Positions 1 through 8,581 of a stretch of 64,000 nt of DNA are shown here, one piece after another (the first letter of the stretch is position 1; each line of letters opens with the position of its first letter). A model generated the notes under the pieces. It made no database searches. It was not told the origin of the DNA and was given only the letters and a program-made list of their open reading frames with translations. The stretch is from Mortierella sp. BCC40632 (lineage: Eukaryota > Mortierellomycota > Mortierellomycetes > Mortierellales > Mortierellaceae): the NCBI GenBank assembly GCA_011634665.1, contig WAEK01000017.1, positions 558,001-622,000 on the forward strand, in the 5' to 3' direction. The translations under genes and the position numbers were made by a program.

Positions 1-207
1 TTATCGACAAGCAGGCACACAAGGCGGACATCCTGATGCGACTCCGCCGCGAGTGCCAGTTGATGGAGTCGCTTGATCATCCCAACATTGTGAAGCTCCA
101 TGAGGTGATCGAGACCCAGTTCACGATCTTTGTCTGCATGGAGTATGTTGAAGGTTAGTCTACTTTTGTTTTACTTTCCGTAAGCTATATTGCAGGACTG
201 TGCGTGG

Positions 208-247
<40 letters not shown>

Positions 248-417
248 CCCTGTGCCCAGTCAAATTATGCATTTCTCCTGGCATGTGCCTGGGGGAGATT
301 ATTCTCTCTTTTTGCTTTGCCTTTGTGCACGAGAAAAGAACCAACCTGCGCAGTCACAAGCTTTCTTGTACCTGAACACAACCTTAAATTCTCTCTCTCT
401 GGGTCCCGTCCACTCAC

Positions 418-451
<34 letters not shown>

Positions 452-2080
452 TTCTTCTTTCTCCGCAGGGTGCAGTCTTGAACAGCATCTCAAGAGTCAA
501 GAAAATGGGAAACTAGGCGAAAAGGAAGCGAGAAAGATTATAAGAGAACTCGCCAGTGCCGTCTCGCACTGTCACTCCCGATTCGTAGTTCACCGAGACA
601 TCAAACCCGCCAACATCCTCATTACTACCACTGGCAAGGTCATGCTTATTGACTTTGGACTAGGCAACGTCTTTTCCTTTCGCTCTCGACTCAACACCAT
701 TTGTGGTAAGCTCACATTTGCTCTTCCCATCCTGTCTGTTCTTTTTTTTTTTTTTTTGTCTGTTCTGTTTGTTTGTACTCTCTAAACAATCTAAAGAACA
801 CACACAACACAGCTACCATTGCAGTATAAAAATAACAATAGTTATCACTACATACGACTGACAGTTTAAACGCACCTCCTCATTCCTCTCGCATAGGCTC
901 ATTACCGTACTATTCTCCAGAGATTGCACGGGGATCCAACTACACAGGACCCGAGATTGATATCTGGTGTCTGGGTGTAGTCCTCTACAGGATCACTGTC
1001 GGCAGGGACCCATTTATCGGATCCACTAAGCGAGAAGTCAAACTCCAAATTACGCAGGATCGTTTCCAACCTCCATCCACACTCAGTCCAACACTTCAGG
1101 ATGCGCTTCAGAAACTGCTTGCACCAGACGGTGTCCAGCGCCGGAGTCTATCAATTCTGGAGACAGATGTATGGTTGCACGAAGACGATGTCAAAGGCCA
1201 ACCAAGATTCTTGTCCGAGGACCGGTCGTTCTCCTCCAATACCACTCATTCTGCGACTACAGACTTGACATCGGCAACTATCTTGACTACTGCGACAGAG
1301 TCGAGCCGCTTGAGCGGAACAACCCTTGTCCGACAGGCCTCCAAGGCCACCAGCGCTACTGCAACGGCCATGGCGACTGCAGCCAAGGCTCCGATGACTC
1401 TCCAGAAACGCTCACTCACAGACGATGGTCTCACGTTTATCCGGTCACCCTCTTCCTCGCTCTATGGTTCTCAGTCGATGATGGCGGATATGACCGACGT
1501 GTCAGGTGCATATATCTGGGAACTTGAGCGAGAACAACCCCGGTTGCTGCGCAAGCACCGGATCAGAGTCGTACCAGGACCAGGGGCCAAGACAGACTTG
1601 TTGTTTCAGCAGGATCAGATGTTGAGTCTACTCCAATTTCTGGTACCAATCCTACAGACATGCCGAGTCTCTTACTATTTGCATTCAACGACGAGGATTT
1701 TGTGCGGGGTCAGCTTTCCAAAGGACATGGACTCGGCTGTGATGTCGTGTGGGATGGGACAGTCTTCCCAAATATTCCAGCGGTTGGTTCAACATGTGAG
1801 TGCAATGATGACGGGGACACCTATTCAATCGGCCAAGCATCCTTTGGTCCGATATGGTGTCTTTTCGATTGATATTGTGCCCTGTCCGCCCAAGACCAAT
1901 AAGAAGAAGGATAAGAAGGCCAAAGCCAAGTCGGTCAGTGAAACCAATGAAGGCAACTATGTGGACGAGTTGCTTGATCACAGTGGATATGAGTTGTCGA
2001 TCAAGCGACTCTTTGGCTCGTCCTCGACCATGCGACATTTCAAGAGACTGTTCCGATATCAAGCAGCTCAGCACGAGTAA
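1..2080 (+). CDS. CAMK/SNF1-like Ser/Thr protein kinase, 5'-truncated by the window edge
   Basis: Exons read as <1-153, 469-705 and 897-2080. Joins are in phase, with donors GTTAGT (154) and GTAAGC (706) and acceptors CAG (468) and TAG (896). Exon 1 enters inside the N-lobe, so the ATP-binding loop lies outside the window. Exon 2 carries the catalytic loop HRDIKPAN and the metal-binding DFGLGN. Exon 3 opens with the activation-segment end (CGSLPYYSPEI), then the DIWCLGVVLYR helix. After the kinase domain comes a Ser/Thr/Ala-rich linker, then a region of about 200 residues with a lysine-rich patch (KKKDKKAKAK). Its position recalls the KA1 membrane/autoinhibitory domain of Kin1/MARK/Snf1 relatives. 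DFGLGN plus CGS and a long C-terminal extension favours the Kin1/MARK/Snf1-like branch; the exact subfamily is not resolved. Intron 1 (315 nt) is mostly (CT)n and runs almost to its acceptor. Confidence 0.88.
154..468 (+). repeat. (CT)n-rich intron 1 of the kinase gene
   Basis: Two near-perfect (TC)n tracts, about 213-243 and 419-449, lie in this intron. The second merges into the polypyrimidine tract just before the CAG acceptor at 468. Repeat length could therefore influence acceptor strength; that is inference. Confidence 0.8.
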
Positions 2081-2510
2081 TCCCCTTGCATTCTCTCAAC
2101 TCTGCATATTTTCTTTTTTTTTTTTTACTTCACTTGCACGCATTCCATTTTTTCTTCTTCTCATCGGTGTTGGCTATTATATCCTAATCCCACCCACTCG
2201 CATACCCACGCCATCCATTCAAACCAAGGCCTTTATCTGTTCTACGTTTATACCACTATTTTTTTTTGTTCCCTTTCCTTTCCCTTCTCTCGATACCAAA
2301 GAAAAAAAAAAGAAAAAGAAAAAGAAAAAGGGGAGGTCAAGGATGTCCAAACTCTTTGTATCTCTCTCTCCCTATTTGTGTACCATAGCACGCTCACTCA
2401 TACAGAGCCTAAAAGAAAAAAAGAAAAGAAAAAGAAAAAAAAGAAAGTAATAAAAGTCTTGCGTTTTTCCTGAACTATCGCCTCAGTAACCTCAAAGGGT
2501 GGATACGTAG
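2081..2510. other. Convergent 3' intergenic region
   Basis: Lies between the kinase stop and the 3' end of the Crinkler pseudogene on the opposite strand. It contains T-runs, (AAAAAG)-type purine repeats at 2300-2330 and 2412-2446, and an AATAAA-like hexamer near 2448 that could serve the kinase mRNA. No gene seen. Confidence 0.6.
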
Positions 2511-4851
2511 CTAATCCTCATCATTACTATCCTCATCGTCAGCGGAACGCTTTCGTGCATTCTTGAGACGATCGATGAACTCTACATGATCTTTGGGGAA
2601 GATATCGCCGAAATTGTCGTCACTGATGTTGATCACGACTTGTTGAACACTACTAGGAACCTTTAGGAGATTAGATGCTGCTGGTAGTTTGTCAGTCCAC
2701 TTAGTAGGATATGCGACAATCATGCTGATGTAGACGTTGTCGGGACAGTACTTGCGGAAAGACTTTACGTGTGCCTCAATTTTACGTGCCGAGACTGTGC
2801 TGAGTGCCTCATTCCAGTCCCTCTCCGAAAAGTTGGACGACCCTTGATGCAGCTTCATCTGTACAAAAACAGGTACTAACCGAGCGCCATCGATCCGAAT
2901 AAAGAAAACTAAATCTGGTCCCGACGGCTTGGACTTGGGGAAGAAAAAAATGGAGCGACGGGTATGTTGTGTCGAGTTGACTGTTGGTTGACATGGGTGT
3001 CCATGAAATCCTCCATCGACATCGTTGCATGGGTCGTGCCTTGCTCGAGTCCAGGTTCCCTCCAGCCAACGATCTCAGCTTTGCCGACGAGAGCTGGGCA
3101 CATTTCAGAAATGGCAGGCTGATGTGGCCAATCTGAAATGGGTTGTTTGTTGAATGTCTCGCTAAAAAAACATTCATCATAAACCTCTCAAACACACACC
3201 CTTGATTCAGAGGCTGTCGCTTTCACCATCCGTTTCCGGACCTCCTTCTTGAAGTAGGGGTCTGTGGCCATGAAATAGTTCTCAACAGCCTTGGAAACGA
3301 AAGGCTCGTCCAAAATGGTAATAGGCTTGCCTGAGATGATTTTGATCCGACCAAAAGCATGCTCTACCAACTGTGGGTCTACCTCCTTAAGGACAAAGTC
3401 ATGACTTCCAAACATGCAACGCTGATACATCAGAAGACTGAGAGTGTTGTCGATAGAGTCCACAAGCTGATGCTTGTACTTGTTGTGTTTGACATGGAGA
3501 CGATTTATCTCATAGCACAGGTTACCCTTGATGTGCCGATTCGCCCAAGAGACCAGCCTGTCCTCTGCTTCCTTGATGGTTCTCTCCCATGCTGCTGTGT
3601 CGTTGCACTCTATAATCCTCTCTCTGGAATGGAGCACAGGTCAGACATGGGGAAGGGTAAGTACAAATTTCAGTAATTGCAAATTTCATTTCTTTTTTGT
3701 GGTTATAGTTATTGCCGAAAGACTTGCATTGCGACTATTGCTAGACGAAAGTGGCCCGCGAACTTCTCGAACAGTGTAGTCATAGTCTCCTTCGGAATAT
3801 GCTCGTCCAAAGCCAGCTTTGACTGTTCATCTTGCAGACATGTCCGCACCCGGGAAATGTACTCCATAATTGAGTCCTGGTCTGTCCACCCAGGGAACTC
3901 CATGTGCTATTTTTTGATGTTGGGGTTGAGATTGGAAAGATATATATCAATTTATCTATCGTCTAATGATGTAGTCACCACGCGTTGGGCTCCTGTCAGT
4001 TAGAAACGCAAACCAGTATTAATCATATCGAATTACTTTGAATGTTGTGGAGCTGTCCTTAAGACCAGAGCCAGAGCTCTGTACCCAGAAAAGGGTATTT
4101 ATGCTCAAGCCAGTGCCACAGGAAACAAGAGTGAGATGATGTCCTCCGATGTCTCTAAAAGCGTGCAGTATTGGTGACAATAGCGGGCGGGGCGACTCGT
4201 CAGAGGAAGACATTGACCGAAATGAGGCATTGAATGCGTCGCCAAGAAGTTGTGCCTCATCAAGGATCACAAGAAGTCTCGTATCGGTCTTGATTTGTGG
4301 TAGGCATTCGTGTTTGATAATTTTGTCCCTTGTACTCTCGAATAGGTCGGTGACAAAGTCCGAAAGGTTTTCTTCACTGTGATATCGAAGTCTGCGGGTC
4401 CGGCGGAATAGAATGTCGAAGATGTCGTTGTCGAAGAGAACATGTGGGCAGGTTTGCAAGAGAGTCCACCCTGAGCTTGTGAATGTGTCGTTGCAGCCAG
4501 GGACATGTAAACAGTGCTTGAGGATGAGCAGATGAGAGATGAAGAGTAATAGTGTAGTCTTTCGTGCATAGGCATTATTGGCAAGCCGGTCCTCGATAAA
4601 GGATTTTCGGGTTTCCTGCAAGTGTTTGTCGATAGTAGAGTGAAGGGTCATCATGTCCGCTGATCCCCAGTCGTCGCTTGAGGCATTGAAGTAAAAACCC
4701 CAGCAATGTCGTCAAACTTAGGGGCTTTCTTGTTCTTGATGAGCTCCTTGAGGTCATCGACACTGTCACCTGAGGGAATCTTGACGGAAAACGCGTTGGA
4801 GGTGCCCTCTCCGTCAACAAGACAGAAAAGGGTCAGGCGATGATCGGTCAT
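2511..4851 (-). pseudogene. Crinkler (CRN)-type gene, broken: internal deletion plus frameshifts
   Basis: The start at 4851 opens a Crinkler N-terminal ubiquitin-like domain (LTLFCLVDGE, then SVDDLKELIK). Near 4698-4709 this frame (ending KFDDIAG) passes directly into the middle of the NTPase region (WGFYFNASSDDW) in another frame and meets TGA at 4651-4653. The linker and the Walker A P-loop expected between them are absent. Downstream, the Walker B-like stretch (LLVILDEAQLL) and later NTPase parts persist. Likely introns are 3907-4036 and about 3620-3723. Further frame breaks lie near 3205 and in two T7 runs (sense strand) at 3165-3171 and 2944-2950. The C-terminal part (2511-2940) is intact and has a GPD...VQMK pattern, compatible with a restriction-endonuclease-fold (PD-(D/E)xK) nuclease domain as described for CRN effectors. 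In this family the N-terminus is linked to delivery and the C-terminus to action in host or self nuclei. I read it as a recent pseudogene. The T7 breaks could be sequencing errors, but the deletion cannot. Confidence 0.85.
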
Positions 4852-5640
4852 GGTGTTATGAAGCATTTTGAGCCGGATGAAAGGCGAGAGAAGGGATGTA
4901 GCGAGGAGGAGGAGGCAAGGTGTGGAATAAAAAAGAGGATTAAAGATAAAAGGAAATGTAGAAAGGGGAGATGACTTTGAAAGAGTGCATGAGATATGAC
5001 AAAGGTTTTGTTGGGTGGGAAATGGTGGCAAAGAAAAGGATTGAAACAAGTAGAAGGAAAAAGTTGCGTGGGAGCGAGGTCAGCCAAGCCACGCGGTGCA
5101 CCCAAACGCGCAATCGACACTCTTTGATTTGATTCTGTGTCTCCCTGCGGTCTCCAATCAATAATCTTGTCAAAGGTCTCGGCATCTCTTTGAGGTAAAT
5201 CTACAAAGTATCAAGTGTAGGTCACGATGGAAGTCTCGTCATGTCAGCTCAACAGATTCACATCTCTGCCGCGCTGATCGGGGAGGTGACCGCATGGCAG
5301 ATAGGCATTAGTCTGTAGCCCCGTGCCCATTGCGGCCGTGCCCGCAGAGTGTTGCATCCTTGGGAAGACTTGCGAAGAACCGTTCGCTGATGCCTTTGAA
5401 GCAATGCGAATGTGATGTCTCCAGCTCTCTCTTTTGGCCCTTACATTATTGATGTTCACGTTTTGGTGAGCCTATTAGAAAATGTCCTAACGACTCTATT
5501 TCCATTTCTTTTGCGCCTTTTGGTGTCTGCAACAGTCAGAGGCCAGGGAGTCTTTGGTTTGGGCAGTTTATTGCTAAAGATTAAGGCAACTAAAGGGCTA
5601 ACTATTTATACAGGGATTTTGGTGGCAATGTGGAGGGGGC
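4852..5640. other. Upstream region of the Crinkler pseudogene; no clear gene
   Basis: 4860-5060 is purine-rich on +, i.e. pyrimidine-rich on the pseudogene's sense strand, like the leaders of intact genes in this window, so its promoter area appears preserved. At 5240-5318 (+) a 25-codon frame starts MSAQQIHISAALIGEV; it could be a gene fragment but I do not recognise it. Confidence 0.45.
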
Positions 5641-5649
5641 GCGGTGGTG

Positions 5650-6351
5650 GTGGCAACAGGACAGTCACAAATAGTGGCAAAGGGCGCAGCTTGAAGAGGA
5701 CACCGTCGCAGTGTCGCTCAAAATGAACGAGCTATTTCGTAGGCCAACTGCCACAGAGGCTACTGACGAGAGCCACGTCGATTCAGCGAATTCAACAATG
5801 TCACTCCTATCGAGAGCAAGAGGAAAAGATGACTCCGAGAAGGGGTCAAGTGGCATATCAGGACAAGTGTATGATAAAGAATACTTTCCGTGGCTCATGG
5901 AGCAGGAAAATCAGAGAATATTGTCCTTTTCACCTGTTTTTGACTTCTGTTTGCCCTGCTTATTTGAGGATTAACAGCTCCCTTCGCAGTAACCCCATGC
6001 AACGGACCGTGCATAATCCACGAAAATAAGAGTGGAAAAAACAAAAACAGATGAAATGGAGAATACCTCTTTTGTACTGCTTGTACAAAAATTTGGGTTC
6101 GTGGGCTTGGAGGATGCCAAAGCAGCGTATAAAACACTGATCAGCTCCTCTCGTCTCCGATGCGATCGTCGACGAGTGCTACGGGTGATGTACGAAGTGT
6201 TTATTCGGAACAAGCTGCAGTCGTTTTGGTCGAATCATTTACTCAAGATGGAAAAGCGAGAGACCAAAACCAATTTAGAGATTGCTGTGACCAAGTCGGC
6301 AAGGGTGGTGCAGACAGCAAGCGCGAGCGAGATTGCCAATATTGAACTAGC
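5650..6351 (+). pseudogene. Remnant of an unrecognised protein gene, interrupted by a MITE
   Basis: Two coding-like pieces flank MITE copy 1. Piece 1 (about 5650-5920) contains KMNELFRRPTATEAT and ends DKEYFPWLMEQENQRI just before the element. Piece 2 (about 6085-6351) contains FVGLEDAKAAYKTLISSSRL and later EVFIRNKLQSFW. Composition is that of a normal soluble protein. Removing the MITE with one copy of the TA duplication does not bring the pieces into one frame (one-nucleotide offset). Piece 1 also has an in-frame stop shortly upstream, so the locus looks decayed. No family assigned. Piece 2 ends at MITE copy 2. Confidence 0.5.
5921..6063 (+). mobile_element. MITE copy 1 (143 bp, TA target, Tc1/mariner-like ends)
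   Basis: Bounded by TA at 5919-5920 and 6064-6065. Imperfect terminal inverted repeats: left end TCCTTTTCACCTGTTTTTG, reverse complement of right end TCCATTTCATCTGTTTTTG (17 of 19 identical). No coding capacity. Same length as the inverted copy at 6354-6496. The TA duplication and short ends fit a non-autonomous Tc1/mariner-type element. It sits inside the coding remnant at 5650-6351. Confidence 0.85.
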
Positions 6352-6353
6352 TA

Positions 6354-6496
6354 TTCTCCATTTCATCTGTTTTTGTTTTTTCCACTCTTATTTTCGTGGA
6401 TTATGCACGGTCCGTTGCATGGGGTTACTGCGAAGGGAGCTGTTAATCCTCAAATAAGCAGGGCAAACGGAAGTCAAAAACAGGTGAAAAGGACCA
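6354..6496 (-). mobile_element. MITE copy 2 (143 bp, inverted)
   Basis: Nearly identical to copy 1 but in reverse orientation. Bounded by TA at 6352-6353 and 6497-6498. Together with copy 1 it brackets a 288-bp segment of gene debris, giving a composite-looking inverted pair. Confidence 0.85.
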
Positions 6497-6752
6497 TAGA
6501 TAAACACTGCTAAATGCCACTGAGAAAATCGTATTACCTCAGACGTTGCTCCATTTATCTGGTCAGGTGATGGACAGGAGCCTAATCAGAGATCTTTACC
6601 TAGTAAAGAACACCATCTTTCTCTCCCGTTACCTCGCCTCCCATTTACTTACAAAATAAAGAAGGAACCACCAGGCATGGCCTGATTTAGAGAGGGGTTG
6701 ATTGATTCCATAAGAGGAGGACCACCCACTTTAGAGAAGGGGCATCAGTGTA

Positions 6753-6884
6753 TTGCCCTATTCACTTCAGTTTGCGCTGCTTATTTGAGGATTAACAGCT
6801 CTCTTCGCAGTAACCCCATGCAACGGACCGTGCATAATCCACGAAAATAAGAGTGGAAAAAACAAAGACAGATGAAATGGAGAA
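6753..6884 (+). mobile_element. MITE copy 3 (132 bp, internally deleted)
   Basis: Same orientation as copy 1. Aligns along its whole length apart from loss of about 11 nt of the left terminal repeat (TTCAC joined directly to TTCAG). Flanked by TA at 6751-6752 and 6885-6886. More substitutions than copies 1 and 2, so probably older. Confidence 0.8.
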
Positions 6885-7014
6885 TAGGTAGTAGAGACCT
6901 TGATGTGCACTGCAGTTTGTACTGACTTTAAGAAGTGTATTGCATTTAGGCTTTCTTCATGTACTGCAGTTAGACACATTCAAAAAAAAAATCACTTGAA
7001 GAAGGAGCAAAAAT

Positions 7015-7085
7015 GCTAACACCTGGAATCGAACCAGGATCGTCTCGGCCACAACGAGATATACTAACCATTATACTATGTTAGC
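7015..7085 (-). tRNA. tRNA-His (anticodon GTG)
   Basis: 71-nt cloverleaf on the minus strand. Acceptor stem GCTAACA/TGTTAGC pairs 7 of 7. D arm includes AATGGTTA. Anticodon stem TCTCG/CGAGA encloses loop TTGTGGC, giving GTG. T arm CCTGG-TTCGATT-CCAGG contains the B box. No intron. A TTTTT tract just after the 3' end (7010-7014 on +) fits a Pol III terminator. Confidence 0.95.
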
Positions 7086-7490
7086 TTGATGATTTCTTGA
7101 AATTGCTTGAAAATTGGCGGCATTTAAAGGAGAAATCTGCTTGGCGAAAGTAGCATGGATTCTGATTTTTTTGATTTTTTTCTTGTTGATTCCCCTCCCC
7201 CCTCCTTTTTCTCCTCTAATTTTTGCCTGGATGGTCTGCTGAAGGAGAAAGGACCCAGAGGAACAGATTTTGTTAAAAAAAAAAAAAAAAGAGGAAGTGA
7301 GAGTGGTGGGGGAGGAGGTGGTGGTGGTCAGAGAATGAGGTCCAAATAGGCAGCAATCGTTGATCGGGGCAACAGCCATGTGAGCTGTTATGGTTGATGA
7401 AGGGTTGCCACCGGTTTGCGGTGGTCAGGGCTAGATTGGGTCTTCTTCTTTTTTAGTTTTGCCTACAAGGCTATTCCAGCAAAACGGATT

Positions 7491-7538
<48 letters not shown>

Positions 7539-8308
7539 AGAGAGAGAATGATGTCCAAATTATCACTGGTGGACAGTAGTGGCCATCTCCATTAGAATGG
7601 CGGAAAAGACTGACCAGAGTATGAGAGAAGGCCTGATGGCCTCGAGCTGAAGGAGTGGCAAAAATTAGATCAGCGCAGAAAAAAAAAAAAAAAAAAAAAA
7701 AAAAGGAGAGGTGTGGGAGGGGGGGCGAAGAGGGGGGGGCATTTGGGCGTAGTCGAAGGCTGTCTGTCCCATCAAACGCAGAGGAGGCTTTGTTCTTGAT
7801 ATTCTCCAGAAGCATGTTCATTCTTTCATTTTGACAAGATAAGAAGGAAAGGAAGAAAAAGAAACAGATTGTTATAAAAAGGAAAGGAAGAAAGAAAGAT
7901 AGATAGATAGATAGATGGATAGGGACAGGGATAGAGGCAGACTGTGTGTGAGAGAGAGAGAGAGAGAAAAGAAATGAAGTCCCTTTTCCAGGGGCAAAAC
8001 ATGAATAATATTAACTCATTCTCTGTTTAAGCCTGGGCGGTGCATTGTATTTTTTTTTTCTTCCTTCTCCTTCTTCTGTTTGGTTCAAGCGGGTGGTAGA
8101 CCCCAGTCCCACTCTCCCTCCCCAAAACTTCTTCACTACACTCTTCTGCACGATGGTAGGACAAACCGAAAGAGTTTTTCCATTCTTCTCTTTGGAAACA
8201 TTAAACTACGCAGGTACGGTTGTTTGTGGATGGATGCGTGGAGAAATATATTTTAGTTTACAGGGGGGGCGAGGGGAGGAGGAAGAAACGAATAAAGGAA
8301 CTACGAAG

Positions 8309-8350
<42 letters not shown>

Positions 8351-8384
8351 GGGTAATCTACAAGTGTGATAGGGGTAAAATGGA

Positions 8385-8416
<32 letters not shown>

Positions 8417-8581
8417 TAATCGAAGAGGAAGGGAGAGGCAAAAGTGACAATAGGATGATGACAAGAAGACAGGAGAAGAGGAGCACAAAAAAAAAACAAA
8501 AAAACTTTGATGCGCCCTTTTTTTTTTCTTTTTTTTTTTTTTCTCCCTCCTCCCTCCTTGGCCTCCGAATCGCTGGATTAA
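7086..8581. other. Intergenic region rich in homopolymers and GA repeats
   Basis: Contains T9A38 at 7489-7535, an A-run at 7679-7704, GATA-like repeats near 7898-7915, (GA)n at 8312-8347, an A-run at 8386-8413 and T-runs at 8518-8542, the last adjacent to the arrestin 3' end. No convincing coding region; open frames here are artefacts of the low-complexity tracts. Confidence 0.6.
7489..7535. repeat. T9A38 homopolymer block
   Basis: Nine T directly followed by 38 A, then (GA)n. Could be a retroposition scar, but no cDNA-like insert lies next to it. Confidence 0.9.

Noticed and set aside
204..785. Single open frame covering kinase exon 2 plus flanking sequence (193 codons)
   Set aside because: Both ends run through intron sequence, including (CT)n; kinase motifs and splice sites define exon 469-705 instead.
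3907..4036. Alternative acceptor in the Crinkler intron after CTGACAG
   Set aside because: It would add GAGCCCAACGCGTGG and hit an in-frame TGA; the acceptor AATAG at 3907 restores the conserved EFPGW segment.
4651..4720. Possible very short intron rescuing the Crinkler N-terminal frame
   Set aside because: The only GT...CAG choice is about 39 nt with a poor donor and no branch site, and it would still omit the P-loop region.
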